Part shown: positions 17,954 to 28,707 of the stretch, one piece after another | How positions within the stretch are numbered: position 1 is the first letter of the stretch | Layout: each line of letters opens with the position of its first letter | Source: Bifidobacterium saguinibicoloris | GTDB taxonomy: Bacteria > Actinomycetota > Actinomycetes > Actinomycetales > Bifidobacteriaceae | Assembly: GCF_019331725.1 (NCBI RefSeq) | Contig: NZ_JAHBBF010000013.1 | Span: 1-64,000, forward strand | DNA: 64,000 nucleotides | Direction: 5' to 3' | The notes under the pieces: generated by a model | Seen by the model: only the letters and a program-made list of their open reading frames with translations | Told to the model about the DNA's origin: nothing | Database searches by the model: none | Made by a program: the position numbers and the translations under genes

Positions 17954-18062
17954 GTCATATGTGGCGTCATATGCGACGTTCCACGTGACGTTCATGCCAC
18001 CCGGCGTATGCGTAGCGCCGAAAGACGCCGGGACGGACCGACGCTTTGATAGGGTGGGGAAC

Positions 18063-19157
<1,095 letters not shown>

Positions 19158-19212
19158 GCGCGGCCCGACGCGCACAGGACAGGTTCCAGGTCGGGCGCCG
19201 AAACATACGCAG

Positions 19213-19250
19213 AACCCCTGCCAGGGAGTCTTTCGCTCCTGGCAGGGGTT
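19213..19250. terminator. Bidirectional terminator between trxB and the pseudokinase gene
   Basis: AACCCCTGCCAGG pairs with CCTGGCAGGGGTT in a 13-bp stem around a 12-base loop, between two convergent genes. U-tracts are short on both sides. Confidence 0.8.
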
Positions 19251-19311
19251 CCGTCGTACTGACGCGTACGTGCCGCCGCTTATACGCGGTCTACGGTCGA
19301 CGTGAGCCGGT

Positions 19312-21204
19312 TCAGCGACGGTAATAGGCGGCGGTCACATCGACGAGCACGATGTCATCCGCGGCCGCGCCATGCGCATTCGTGGACGTCTTCTTCTGCG
19401 AACCGCTGTCGCCGAACGGCACGTCGTTGAGGTTCTGTTCGGGCCACTGGTTCGCATCGTCGCCCTTGTTGCCGGAGTTCGAATTGTTGTGGAACGTCAC
19501 CAGCGCCACGGTCAGCGCGGCCGCGATGAGCACCACGGCCACCGTGATCACCGCCACGGTGATTCGCACATTGCCAAACAGGCGATGGTCGGACAGGTTG
19601 TCGTCCGGTTCCGAAGACTCCTCCACGGACTGTGCGGGACGGGGCACGAAACTCGGCGGCAGCTGACCCACCGGGGACATCACGTACGATTCCACGTTCC
19701 CGGTGCGGGAGGTGCGCTCCGCATCACCCGTCACGATCGTCGAATCATCCATCGCATGCGGCGGGAACGACGGCGCGGCACCGGACGCCCCCGGCGCAAC
19801 GGCACCGGACGCATCATGCGAGCCGGACGCACCGGATGCGGACGCGCCTTCCGGACGGGGCGGCAGCTCGCTGCGGATCGCGGACATGTCCAACGCCATC
19901 GTCGGCTGGTTCTCCGACATGATGGGGATGCGCGTGGTCTCCTCACCCGGACCGAACGTGTTCGGCATCGGCGCAGGCGCGGGATATGTCTGGAACGAGA
20001 ACTCGTGGAACAGGTCTGCCGAGGCATCGCCGGGAATGGTCGCATCGATGTCGCGGCCGATCGCCGCACGGGGGATGGCGACCGTGGGCTGCTGACGCTG
20101 GCTCCTGCGTTCCGGCAGCGGGATGTCTCCGGTGGACGTGTCGGAACCCAGCGGGCCGCCCGTCGCGCCGGCGGCCAGATGCCACAGCGAACGGGGGCCG
20201 TTCACGTCGATGACCGGATCGGCCGGCAGCGATTCGAACGCCTCGCGGTTCTGGCGGGCCACCACGCGGTCCGCGTGTTCGGCAGCCTCCGCCTCGGTGG
20301 GCGCGTGGTCGATGGTGAGGTTGCGCAGCTTCTCCCGGGTCACCACGTCGTCCGGCAGCGACACCGGCTTGAACTGTGGATCGGCCTCGACCAGCGCGGC
20401 CATGGCGATGGATCCGTTGCCGGACTCGCCGGGAACGGCCAGATCGTGACCGGAGAGCTTGCCCAGCGGCGTCCATTCGCCCAACAGCGCGGTGAGCTCG
20501 CCCAGCGTGAGCATCGGCTCGCTGGCGTTGCCGGCCTCATCGGGCAGCTCCAGACCGCGGGCCATGATGACCTTGAATTCGGGCGGCAGATCGTCGGGCA
20601 TGGCGTGCAGGTCCACCTGATCGATGGACAGCGCCGGCGCGCGCATGACCAGCGCGGCCATCACGAACGCGAGCTGGCGGATGGCGAGCTGCTCCACGGG
20701 GAGCTGCTCCTCCTCCTTGGCTGCCTCGCCCGTCGCGGGACGGGTCATGTCGACGAGCAGCGAAGCCAACGGCGCGTCGGCCAATTCCACGCCGCTGGTG
20801 GAGATGCGGATGGTGTCCACGCTCAGACGCGGCTCCTGCAATCCGGAGGCGATGCCGGCGGCCTCGCCGATCACCGTGCGGATGGCTTCGAAGCTGAACG
20901 TGCCGCTCGCCTTGCCGAGCAGGTATTCGTGCAGGGACAGTCCCTGTTCGATCTGTGTGACGAGCACGGCCGTCTGGCCGGCCTTGCGGAACTGGAGCAC
21001 CGGATTGACGCCGGCCTTGCGGCCCACTTCCGTGGCCATGGACGAGACGGATCCGATGACGGCGGGATCGGTGACGATGAACAGCTGGCACTCGCGCGCC
21101 AGCACACGGTCGGTGGCCTTCCACGCCTGCAGGTACGAAACGTCTCGAAGCAGGGTGACCAGTGTGTATCGGTTGAAAAGCGTGTCTCCCAGCTGAGGCT
21201 TCAT
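19312..21204 (-). CDS. Membrane-anchored pseudokinase next to murJ
   Basis: The 630-residue protein begins with a kinase-like fold (about residues 1-235, NRYTLVTLLRDVSYLQAWKATDR). It lacks the glycine-rich loop, the VAIK lysine, the HRD and the DFG motifs, so it should not phosphorylate. A long, low-complexity cytoplasmic linker rich in Pro, Ser, Thr and Asp follows, then one transmembrane helix (about residues 545-570) and a 60-residue outside tail. The linker contains Thr motifs such as DATIPGD, ETTRIPI and PTMALDM. In Mycobacterium the MurJ homologue MviN carries a fused pseudokinase that binds an FHA protein when phosphorylated. Here it is a separate gene 122 bp after murJ. ATG 21204 follows GAAGGAA. 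Confidence 0.75.
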   Translation of the reverse strand: MKPQLGDTLFNRYTLVTLLRDVSYLQAWKATDRVLARECQLFIVTDPAVIGSVSSMATEVGRKAGVNPVLQFRKAGQTAVLVTQIEQGLSLHEYLLGKASGTFSFEAIRTVIGEAAGIASGLQEPRLSVDTIRISTSGVELADAPLASLLVDMTRPATGEAAKEEEQLPVEQLAIRQLAFVMAALVMRAPALSIDQVDLHAMPDDLPPEFKVIMARGLELPDEAGNASEPMLTLGELTALLGEWTPLGKLSGHDLAVPGESGNGSIAMAALVEADPQFKPVSLPDDVVTREKLRNLTIDHAPTEAEAAEHADRVVARQNREAFESLPADPVIDVNGPRSLWHLAAGATGGPLGSDTSTGDIPLPERRSQRQQPTVAIPRAAIGRDIDATIPGDASADLFHEFSFQTYPAPAPMPNTFGPGEETTRIPIMSENQPTMALDMSAIRSELPPRPEGASASGASGSHDASGAVAPGASGAAPSFPPHAMDDSTIVTGDAERTSRTGNVESYVMSPVGQLPPSFVPRPAQSVEESSEPDDNLSDHRLFGNVRITVAVITVAVVLIAAALTVALVTFHNNSNSGNKGDDANQWPEQNLNDVPFGDSGSQKKTSTNAHGAAADDIVLVDVTAAYYRR

Positions 21205-21326
21205 AGTTCCTTCGACTCCGTGATGCGTGACGGCCGCGCCATGCATGACTTCCGATGGCGCTGTAGACATTCTAGCCATGGGCATGCCCGTGTCGAAAGC
21301 GGTTTCGTCGGGGCTTTGCCCTTGCT

Positions 21327-23150
21327 TCACAGTTGCGTGTCGTGGGGGTGCGACGACACCGTGCGGGGTGTGTGGGGTGCGGTTCCGGAGGCGTCCTGCG
21401 GCATCGGGATGTCCGCGTTTCCGGCGTCGTCACTGTGGACGGCTTCGGACGCCGACGACGCGGCCGACGACGCCGGCGCCGGCGCCGCCGCGGCCGCGTC
21501 GCGACGGCCCGTCACACGGCGCAGCACGGAGGAGGAGAGCGCGGTGAACTCCTCGCAGCGCACCGCCATGAGCATGACCGCGTAGACGACCGCCGTGACC
21601 GCGGTCACGATCGCGCAGAACAGGAACGCCTGCATCCAGTTGAGGTGCTCGTGACCGGGCTCCAGCGACGAGCCCAGCAGGGCCTCGATCGGCCTGGAGA
21701 GCAGCTTGGCGACCACTCCCGCCACCACGGCCGCGACGAGCGTCTTCAGGCCGGTGGAGGCGATGCGGCGGCCGTCCAGGCGTCCGTCGAACCGTTTGCG
21801 CAGCATGACCACGAGGAACGGGAAGCTCAGCAGGTAGCTCAGCGAGATGGCCAGTCCGATGCCCGCCGTCCAGTACTGCGGCGGCGCGAGCAGCATGATG
21901 CCCACTTCGATGACGATTTGGATGGTGTTCGTCATGAGCTGGAACAGGAACGGCGAACGGCCGTCCTCGAACGCGTAGAACGTGCGTTGGATGAGCAGGT
22001 ACGCGCTGGTGGCGGGCAGGCCGATCGTCAGGGCCATCATCGGTCCCGCGATGAGCTGCGCCTCCGGCACGCTCACGCTGGGCAGCAGCGCGATGGTGAT
22101 CTCGACCGGCATGACGAGGATCGCCATCGTGAAGAACATCATGAGGACGAGCACGTTGCGCAGGGCGCCGCTCAGGTCGGTGCGCGCCCCGTCCATGTCG
22201 CGGTCCGCCACCGCACGCGAGATCTTCGGGAAGATGGCGGTGGCCACCGAGGTGGCGATGAGCGAATACGGCAGGATGTACAGCGTGAACGCGTTCTGGT
22301 AGGAGCCGTTGCCGGCGATGCCGTACAGGTCCCCGCCGGCAAACGGCGCGCCGTTGGAGATGCGGGCGTTGACGATGTTCGTGATCTCCTGCATGCCCAT
22401 GACGCCCATGCTCCATGCGGCCACCGGGCCCATGGCCTTGAGGCCGATGCCGGACACGCCCCACTGGGGACGGTACTTCAGACCGCTGCGCATCAGTGGA
22501 ACGAACAGGATGAGCGCCTGGAAGGCCACGCCGATCGTCCAGGTGCCGGCGGTGAGGAAGATCTTGCCCTCGTCCCAGAACTGGAGCGGCTGGCGGCTGG
22601 CCGGGCCGAACAGGACGAGGAACACGGTGAAGCCGGCGCAGCTGATGACGTTCGCGCCCACCGAGCTCCACGCGTAGGCGGTGAACTTGTCCTGCGCGGC
22701 GAGGATCTGCCCGAGCACGGTGTACAGCCCGTAGAAGAAGATCTGCGGCATGCACCACAGCGTGAACGCGTTCACCAACGCGCGCTGCGCGGGGTCCCAG
22801 CTCGAGTTGAGGTACAGGAGGGTGAGCAGCGGCGTGGCGGCCATCATGAGCAGGGTCATGGCCAGCAGGATCACCACGGCCAGGGTGATGAGCTTGTTGA
22901 GCCGTTCCTGCGCGTCATGCGCCTTGAGCGTGCGCACGATCTGCGGCACGAGCACCGCGTTGAAGATGCCGCCGGAGATGACGGTGAACAGCACCTGCGG
23001 AATCATCGAACCGGTTTGATACGCGTTGGCGGCGATGCCGGTGGTGCCGAGGCACGCGGCCAGCAGGATGGTGCGCACCTGTCCGGTGATACGAGAGGCC
23101 ATGGTCCCCGATGCCATGATCAGGGAATTGCGGCCGACGTTGGAACTCAT
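21327..23150 (-). CDS. murJ: Lipid II flippase MurJ (MviN)
   Basis: MurJ moves lipid II across the membrane for peptidoglycan synthesis. The 607-residue protein starts with the conserved SLIMASGTMASRITGQVRTILLAACLG and has about 14 hydrophobic segments typical of the MOP superfamily, including TVISGGIFNAVLVPQIVR. The C-terminal tail of about 70 residues is polar and rich in Ala, Pro and Ser, with no kinase-like domain. It overlaps the upstream DUF6049 gene by four bases (ATGA at 23147-23150), so translation is coupled. The pseudokinase gene follows on the same strand. Confidence 0.95.
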   Translation of the reverse strand: MSSNVGRNSLIMASGTMASRITGQVRTILLAACLGTTGIAANAYQTGSMIPQVLFTVISGGIFNAVLVPQIVRTLKAHDAQERLNKLITLAVVILLAMTLLMMAATPLLTLLYLNSSWDPAQRALVNAFTLWCMPQIFFYGLYTVLGQILAAQDKFTAYAWSSVGANVISCAGFTVFLVLFGPASRQPLQFWDEGKIFLTAGTWTIGVAFQALILFVPLMRSGLKYRPQWGVSGIGLKAMGPVAAWSMGVMGMQEITNIVNARISNGAPFAGGDLYGIAGNGSYQNAFTLYILPYSLIATSVATAIFPKISRAVADRDMDGARTDLSGALRNVLVLMMFFTMAILVMPVEITIALLPSVSVPEAQLIAGPMMALTIGLPATSAYLLIQRTFYAFEDGRSPFLFQLMTNTIQIVIEVGIMLLAPPQYWTAGIGLAISLSYLLSFPFLVVMLRKRFDGRLDGRRIASTGLKTLVAAVVAGVVAKLLSRPIEALLGSSLEPGHEHLNWMQAFLFCAIVTAVTAVVYAVMLMAVRCEEFTALSSSVLRRVTGRRDAAAAAPAPASSAASSASEAVHSDDAGNADIPMPQDASGTAPHTPRTVSSHPHDTQL

Positions 23151-25459
23151 TCGTCGGGATCCTTCTTGCGGTTGAACTGACGCCACAGGCCCAACGCGCC
23201 GAGCAGCACGGCGAACCCGATGATGACGAAGCCGGTCTTGTCGCTGATCTTGAGCACGCACGTGACGTCCGTGTGCTGGACGGAACCGAACGAGCGGCCC
23301 TCACGGTCCTCGAGGGACACGCTCGCCGAGGTGGAACCGGAGGTGGCCGCGCGCAGCGAGAACGTGACCTGCGCCTCGGAACGCGCCGGCACGGTGACGG
23401 TGACGCGGCGGGAAGTGACGATCTCCGGGGAATCGGTGATCGACGAGACCTGGATGGTCACCGGATACGGCGTGACGTTGCTGACCGTCACCGGCATCGA
23501 GGCGGTCTCGGAAAGCATCGTCACCGCCTCCGAAGGCGTGAGCGTCACGCCGGACATCACGTCCGACGACAGCTGTCGCGCGCCCTGCAGCACGCTCGTC
23601 GCATCCGTGCCCAACGCGGAGGAGCCGCCGTCGGCGGCCATCGCGTGCAACGCGAGCTGGTCGTGCGCGGCCAGCAGGTCGGCCGCCCAACGGGCGGAAC
23701 CGGTGAGCCGGGCGGTGGCCTTCGCGTCCTGACGGGCCAGCGCCTGCGCGTTGGACGAGCCGCTGCCGGAACCGGACGACGATTCGTCCTTCGCCAAAAT
23801 GGCGTCGCGGAAACGCACGATGTCGTTGCGGGCGGACACCAGCGCGGACAGCGCGTCATGGATTGAAGCGGCGTCCGTGTCGCTCAGGCCGGACGCGTCC
23901 GGCACGGCGGCCTTCGCCTCCTCGCCCGTCGTGTACGGGGTGGTCGAGGCCAGCGTGTCCAAGTCGGTCAGCTCGAGCCACGGCGACGATTCCACCGCGC
24001 CCATGAACGCGTCGATGGTGGAGGCCGCGGCGTCCGCGGAGAAGCAGACCAGCAGGTTGCGCGCCGTGTACGGCTGCTCCATCTGATAGAACGCGCTCTG
24101 CGCGACGAAGCGCGCCAGACGCCCCGCCTCCGTGGATTCCGCCAGCGCCTTGCGGCTGGTGGCCTCGCCCTTGGCCAGGTTGCCCAGCTCGCGCTGCTCC
24201 ACCAGCACGGTGACGTCGCCGGCGTCCGTGGGCACGATGGTGGTGCCGGTGTGCACGGTGTCCGTGCCGGTCGATTCGAAGTCGTACGTGGACACCACCG
24301 TGGAATAGCCCTGCCGGCGCGCCTCGGTGAGCGCCTTCAACGTCCATTTGGCCTTGCCCTGCCATGCGATGGCCGTGGACTTGGCCTTCTGGTCGCCCAG
24401 GGCCGCACGGTACCAGGCGGTCGCCGTGTCGGCGTTCCACGAGTCCGTGGTGACGCCGGCGTTCGTGTAGCCGTCCGCGTCGTCCATCGCCGCGTAGGCG
24501 GTGATGTCGAAGCCGGCTGGCTGGCTGATGGCGGTGACCTTCGGCGGGATGGCCAGGGCGGACAGATACGTGGGGTCGGCCACGGTCTGCAGCCCAGGGT
24601 GCTTGGACAGGGTCTGCGAGAGCGTGGTGTCGAAACGCGTGTGGTCGCCGTCGAGGACGGCCGCGGACAGGTCGCGGCGTACGGTGCCGTTCGCGTCGTC
24701 CGACGACGACGAGTCCGCCGCGTCGGAACCGTCCGATGACGTCGTCGCCGTCGACGTCGTGCCGTTCGTGACCAGTGATTCCAGCGACTGCGTGTCCACC
24801 GTCCAGTGGCCGCTCGTCAGCGGCATCGCCATCGTGATCTGCATGGCCGGCGTGGACGCGTTGGCGAGGCCCTCCGCGGAACGCGTCAGGAACGTGTGGA
24901 GCTCCTCGACGGCGCCGTCGTGCGCGTACGAGACGAGCAGCGGCTTCGGCCCCCATACGGTGATGGCCTCGAGCGCGTCCGTGCCTGCGGAGGCGTCCAC
25001 GTTCACCACCGTGCTGTCGCCGGGTGCCAGTTCGGGCACATCGACCTCGCCGAGCACGGAGCGCGTGGGGATGGCGGCGCCCGATTGCGCCCACTCCTGG
25101 ATGTCCGTGCGCGAGGTGAACGAGTACTTCGGGTTGAGCGACAGCGTGAACGTGCCGGCCGACCAGGTGTCCTGCGAGGTGTTGGTCACGGTGGCCATGA
25201 GATGGTAGCCGGACGTGGCCGTCACCGGCGACGTCGTGCCGTTGAGGGCGATGACCTGCCGCGCGTCGGCGTCCTGCGTGCCGTCCGTACCGGATGCGTC
25301 GGACGTCGAGGCCGTGTCGGACGTTCCTGATGTTCCGGACGCATCGTCGGCGAACGCCGGAAGCGCCACGGCTCCCGCCAGAAACGCCACGGCGAGAAGA
25401 AGTCCGGACATGGCGCGCCACCACAGGTGCGCGCGCCGTGCTGGGGCGTATCGGTTCAC
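23147..25459 (-). CDS. DUF6049-type extracytoplasmic membrane protein
   Basis: The 770-residue product has an N-terminal signal or anchor helix (about residues 18-38), a long outside region rich in Ala, Ser, Thr and Asp, and a single C-terminal transmembrane helix (FVIIGFAVLLGALGLW) followed by a short basic tail. The region just before that helix looks like an immunoglobulin-like fold (VTVPARSEAQVTFSLRA). Proteins of this kind stand between a NUDIX gene and murJ in many actinobacteria and have no known biochemical role. GTG 25459 overlaps the NUDIX stop as GTGA. Its stop overlaps murJ. The linkage suggests a role in envelope assembly. Confidence 0.72.
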   Translation of the reverse strand: MNRYAPARRAHLWWRAMSGLLLAVAFLAGAVALPAFADDASGTSGTSDTASTSDASGTDGTQDADARQVIALNGTTSPVTATSGYHLMATVTNTSQDTWSAGTFTLSLNPKYSFTSRTDIQEWAQSGAAIPTRSVLGEVDVPELAPGDSTVVNVDASAGTDALEAITVWGPKPLLVSYAHDGAVEELHTFLTRSAEGLANASTPAMQITMAMPLTSGHWTVDTQSLESLVTNGTTSTATTSSDGSDAADSSSSDDANGTVRRDLSAAVLDGDHTRFDTTLSQTLSKHPGLQTVADPTYLSALAIPPKVTAISQPAGFDITAYAAMDDADGYTNAGVTTDSWNADTATAWYRAALGDQKAKSTAIAWQGKAKWTLKALTEARRQGYSTVVSTYDFESTGTDTVHTGTTIVPTDAGDVTVLVEQRELGNLAKGEATSRKALAESTEAGRLARFVAQSAFYQMEQPYTARNLLVCFSADAAASTIDAFMGAVESSPWLELTDLDTLASTTPYTTGEEAKAAVPDASGLSDTDAASIHDALSALVSARNDIVRFRDAILAKDESSSGSGSGSSNAQALARQDAKATARLTGSARWAADLLAAHDQLALHAMAADGGSSALGTDATSVLQGARQLSSDVMSGVTLTPSEAVTMLSETASMPVTVSNVTPYPVTIQVSSITDSPEIVTSRRVTVTVPARSEAQVTFSLRAATSGSTSASVSLEDREGRSFGSVQHTDVTCVLKISDKTGFVIIGFAVLLGALGLWRQFNRKKDPDE

Positions 25460-26337
25460 TCGTCTGCCTGCCTGTTCAGTTTCCTGGCGTATAGCCACGC
25501 GATCTTGCGTTCATTAGGGTAGCTGAGCACGTCGTCCAGATCCTTGAAATCGACCCAGATGGCGTCCTCCGCCTCGTGGTCCGGATCGCCTTCCACGGTG
25601 AGGTCGCCACCTATCTTCCGGAGCGCGAAATGGTGGACGAGTTTGTGGACGCGTTGCGTGGTGCCGGTGAACCAGTAGTCGATGGTGGCGATGGAATCCA
25701 CCACCTCGCCCAGGATGCCGGTCTCCTCGTGGACCTCGCGCACCGCCGTCTGCTGCGGCGTCTCGCCCTTTTCGATGTGGCCCTTCGGCAGGCACCATTC
25801 CAGATGCCCGCTGCGCGAGTGGCGGGCGATGATCGCCACGCGGCCGGTCTCGTCGAACACGAGGCCGCCGGCCGAGTATTCGCGCACCACCGGCAGTTCC
25901 TGCGCGTCCAGCGAGGCGAACGTGGTGGGGCCGTCCGAGGTGCGGCGGCGCGGCATCATGGCCGGCGTGGGGGAGCGGCGGGCCGCGCGTTGGGCGGGTC
26001 CCGCCATGATGGCCGGCGTGACGACCGAGGTGACGGAGGCGTCACGCCGGTCGATGCTGGTGATGTGGGCGTCGCCGTCGTCCGGCGGCAGCATGTCCGC
26101 GATGATGTCCGCGATACGAACGGAAAGGCCGTCGTCGGCCGGTGCGACGTCATCGGAGTCGTCGTCGGCGACGGTCCCGTCGACGGCTGCGGCACGTCCC
26201 CCGCCCGTCACATCCGGACGTGGCGACGAGACCGACGTGTACAGCAGCACGTCCTCTTCCAAGCCGTTTTGGGTACGGTTGGCCGCGGCATCGTCGGCAT
26301 GCCTCAGCATGCGCGCTAGGTCCGCGGGCGTAATCAT
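25456..26337 (-). CDS. NUDIX hydrolase with long N-terminal extension
   Basis: NUDIX enzymes cleave nucleoside diphosphates linked to another group. The 293-residue protein has the full NUDIX box GHIEKGETPQQTAVREVHEETGI in the C-terminal half (about residues 195-217), within a domain from about 160 to 290. The first 150 residues are low-complexity, rich in Asp, Ala, Arg and Pro, and match nothing I know. ATG 26337 is preceded by AAGGTGGAAGG. A second ATG 30 bases upstream lacks a ribosome site. The gene is divergent from pcnA with an 84-bp gap and overlaps the DUF6049 gene. The substrate cannot be read from sequence. Confidence 0.88.
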   Translation of the reverse strand: MITPADLARMLRHADDAAANRTQNGLEEDVLLYTSVSSPRPDVTGGGRAAAVDGTVADDDSDDVAPADDGLSVRIADIIADMLPPDDGDAHITSIDRRDASVTSVVTPAIMAGPAQRAARRSPTPAMMPRRRTSDGPTTFASLDAQELPVVREYSAGGLVFDETGRVAIIARHSRSGHLEWCLPKGHIEKGETPQQTAVREVHEETGILGEVVDSIATIDYWFTGTTQRVHKLVHHFALRKIGGDLTVEGDPDHEAEDAIWVDFKDLDDVLSYPNERKIAWLYARKLNRQADE

Positions 26338-26421
26338 GCCTTCCACCTTACTCAAGTCTGTGTGCATGTCGAGTGACGGTATGCTGGTAGCGGCAAGAGG
26401 AAACGGTCCGAAAGGGTTGTC

Positions 26422-27918
26422 GTGAATTTCGAAGTATGGCCTGAAGCCATGGAACTGGGGCGCATGTTCGCCGCCGAAGGATACGAGCTGGCGTTGGTCG
26501 GCGGTCCGGTGCGCGATCTGCTGCTGCATCGCCGCAGCCACGACCTCGACTTCTGCACGTCGGCCCGCCCGGAACAGTTCGAGCCGATCCTGCGGCGCTT
26601 CGGCCACGACGGCTTCTGGGACATGGGACGCAAGTTCGGCACGCTCGGCGCGATGCGCCGGCGTCCCGACGGCACCGAAGTGAAGGTGGAGGTCACCACC
26701 TACCGTTCCGACACGTACGATCCCGACTCCCGCAAGCCGGAGGTCGCCTACGGCGACACGTTGGAAGGCGACCTGTCCCGTCGCGACTTCACCGTCAACG
26801 CGATGGCGCTGCGCGTGCCCGACCTCGAGTTCGTCGACCCGTTCGGCGGCGCCAACGACCTCGCGAAGGGCATCCTGCGCACGCCCGTGGACCCGCGGCA
26901 GTCGTTCGACGACGACCCGCTGCGCATGATGCGCGCCGTGCGGTTCGTGGCCCAGCTCGGCTTCCGCATCGCGCCCGAGACCGCCGAGGCGATCAGCGAC
27001 ATGACCGAACGCATCGGCATCGTCTCCGCGGAACGCGTGCGCGACGAACTCACCAAACTGCTCCTCAGCGACCGGCCGCGCGACGGCGTCGAAGCGCTCG
27101 TCGAATCCGGCCTGGCCGACATCGTCCTGCCCGAGATCCCCGCGCTGGAACTGCAGATCGACGAACACCACCGTCACAAGGACGTGTTCGAGCACACGAT
27201 GATCGTGCTCGACCGCGCCGTCGCCCTCGAAACCGGCGACGACGGACCGGTGCCGCGGCCCGACCTGACGCTGCGCCTCGCCGCCATCATGCACGACGTC
27301 GGCAAGCCGAAGACCCGACGTTTCGAACCTGGCGGCAAGGTGAGCTTCCACCATCACGACGCCGTCGGCGCGAAACTCACGCGCAAGCGCCTCAAGGCGC
27401 TGCGCTTCGACCACCACATCGTCGAGGACGTGAGCGAACTGGTGAACCTGCACCTGCGCTTCCACGGCTACGTGGACGAGCCGTGGACCGACTCCGCCGT
27501 CCGTCGTTACGTCAAGGACGCCGGACACCTCTACGAACGGCTCAACCGCCTCACCCGCGCCGACGCCACCACGCAGAACCGCCGCAAGGCGCACATCTTC
27601 GCCACCGCGATGGACGAGATGGAGGCGCGCGTCAAGGAGCTCAAGGAGAAGGAGGACTTCGACGCGATCCGTCCCGACGTGGACGGCAACGAAATCATGG
27701 AGATCCTCGGACTGGCCCCCGGACCCGAGGTGGGCCGCGCGTACCGGCACATGCTCGAATACCGTTTGGACAACGGCCCGGTGGAGCACGACGTGGCCGT
27801 GGCCGAGCTGCGGCGCTGGGCGGGGGAGAATGGGCTGACGGACGAATCGGACGAATCGGACGCACAGCCTGCACCGGACACGCAGGACGCACCAGACGCA
27901 CAGCCTGCACAGAACTGA
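26422..27918 (+). CDS. CCA tRNA nucleotidyltransferase
   Basis: The 498-residue class II nucleotidyltransferase adds or repairs the 3' CCA of tRNAs. Motifs: LVGGPVRDLLL, the metal-binding HDLDFCTSA, RRDFTVNAMAL, and a C-terminal HD-type domain with IMHDVGKPKTRRF (about residues 290-305). It starts at GTG 26422 after AAAGGG. A TATGCT at 26380-26385 is a possible -10. The C-terminus ends in a short acidic repeat of Asp, Ala, Gln and Pro. Poly(A) polymerase activity cannot be excluded from sequence, but the actinobacterial homologues beside murJ are annotated as CCA-adding. Confidence 0.93.
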   Translation: MNFEVWPEAMELGRMFAAEGYELALVGGPVRDLLLHRRSHDLDFCTSARPEQFEPILRRFGHDGFWDMGRKFGTLGAMRRRPDGTEVKVEVTTYRSDTYDPDSRKPEVAYGDTLEGDLSRRDFTVNAMALRVPDLEFVDPFGGANDLAKGILRTPVDPRQSFDDDPLRMMRAVRFVAQLGFRIAPETAEAISDMTERIGIVSAERVRDELTKLLLSDRPRDGVEALVESGLADIVLPEIPALELQIDEHHRHKDVFEHTMIVLDRAVALETGDDGPVPRPDLTLRLAAIMHDVGKPKTRRFEPGGKVSFHHHDAVGAKLTRKRLKALRFDHHIVEDVSELVNLHLRFHGYVDEPWTDSAVRRYVKDAGHLYERLNRLTRADATTQNRRKAHIFATAMDEMEARVKELKEKEDFDAIRPDVDGNEIMEILGLAPGPEVGRAYRHMLEYRLDNGPVEHDVAVAELRRWAGENGLTDESDESDAQPAPDTQDAPDAQPAQN

Positions 27919-27932
27919 GCCCACGCGGCGCC

Positions 27933-27985
27933 GACGATATGACGAAGCCCGGAACCTCAATGGTTCCGGGCTTCGTCATATCGTC
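27933..27985. terminator. Bidirectional terminator with a 24-bp perfect stem
   Basis: Bases 27933-27956 are the exact complement of 27962-27985, with a five-base loop (TCAAT). It lies between the convergent pcnA and LytR_C genes. No U-run is present, so the very long stem itself is the main feature. Confidence 0.85.
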
Positions 27986-28038
27986 ATCGGATCCGCTCGG
28001 CGGCTGTGCGCGCGTGCGTACGGCCGCCGAACGCCGCG

Positions 28039-28671
28039 TCAGTTGACCTCGGTGTGCTTGACGGCCTTCGGCAGGCCGGCCTTCTGCATGGCCTCGGCGC
28101 TCTTGCAGCCCTCGAAGTCCTTGATGGTCGAACCGCGCTTCTTGAGCTGCGCGTCGGTCTTGAAATCGTTGAACGTGGCGCCGATCACCACATCCACCAG
28201 ACGGTCCTGGCGGTCGTCCATCACCATGACCGCGTCCGTGAAGTAGGAGTTGAGCGTGTACGCCGGGTTGATGGCGTTCACGCCGTAGTAGATGGTGGTG
28301 CGCCGCACCTTCGTGGAGGTGAAGTTGTCGGCCAGGACCACGTTGAACTGACGGTCCGTGAGCGCCTCCTTCACCGCGCCGGCCAGACCCATCGAGCTGG
28401 TGCCGTTGAGCACGCGCACCGGCACGGTGGCGGGCTCGGCCCACGCCATGGCGCTGCCGTCCTCGTTCTTCGCGGCGCACGCCACGGCCACGCCGTAGTT
28501 GGGCTTCTCCTCCTTCTTGACCTGCTCGTCCACATCGATGATCCTGAAGTAGAACAGGAAGGACACGACAAGCGCCACCACGAGGATCGCCGCCGTGATG
28601 GAGAACACGATCTGCTGACGGCGTCGTACATACGCCTTGCGTGCCTCGCGCTCGTCATACTGTTCCGCCAT
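28039..28671 (-). CDS. LytR C-terminal domain membrane protein
   Basis: The 210-residue protein has a short charged N-terminus, one transmembrane helix (about residues 23-45) and an outside domain. That domain carries the LytR_C pattern VPVRVLNGTSSMGLAGAVKEALTDRQFNV (about residues 83-111). It lacks the LytR-CpsA-Psr catalytic domain that attaches wall polymers. Single-domain LytR_C proteins are common in actinobacteria and are thought to bind envelope components. The gene follows ispE by 36 bp on the same strand and is probably in its operon. ATG 28671 has AAAGGGTAAAG upstream. Confidence 0.88.
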   Translation of the reverse strand: MAEQYDEREARKAYVRRRQQIVFSITAAILVVALVVSFLFYFRIIDVDEQVKKEEKPNYGVAVACAAKNEDGSAMAWAEPATVPVRVLNGTSSMGLAGAVKEALTDRQFNVVLADNFTSTKVRRTTIYYGVNAINPAYTLNSYFTDAVMVMDDRQDRLVDVVIGATFNDFKTDAQLKKRGSTIKDFEGCKSAEAMQKAGLPKAVKHTEVN

Positions 28672-28707
28672 GCGCTTTACCCTTTCGTTCGCTGTGCTGT
28701 CAATACC

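Noticed and set aside
17981-17997. TTCCACGTGACGTTC as a fifth parS
   Set aside because: Only the CACGTG core and a few flanking bases match; too many mismatches to the 16-bp consensus.
21327-21530. Kinase-like domain at the MurJ C-terminus as in mycobacterial MviN
   Set aside because: The tail is only about 70 polar residues; the kinase-like fold is in the next gene.
26344-27960. Upstream extension of the NUDIX frame to 27960
   Set aside because: That part is antisense to pcnA; the true start is ATG 26337 with a ribosome site.
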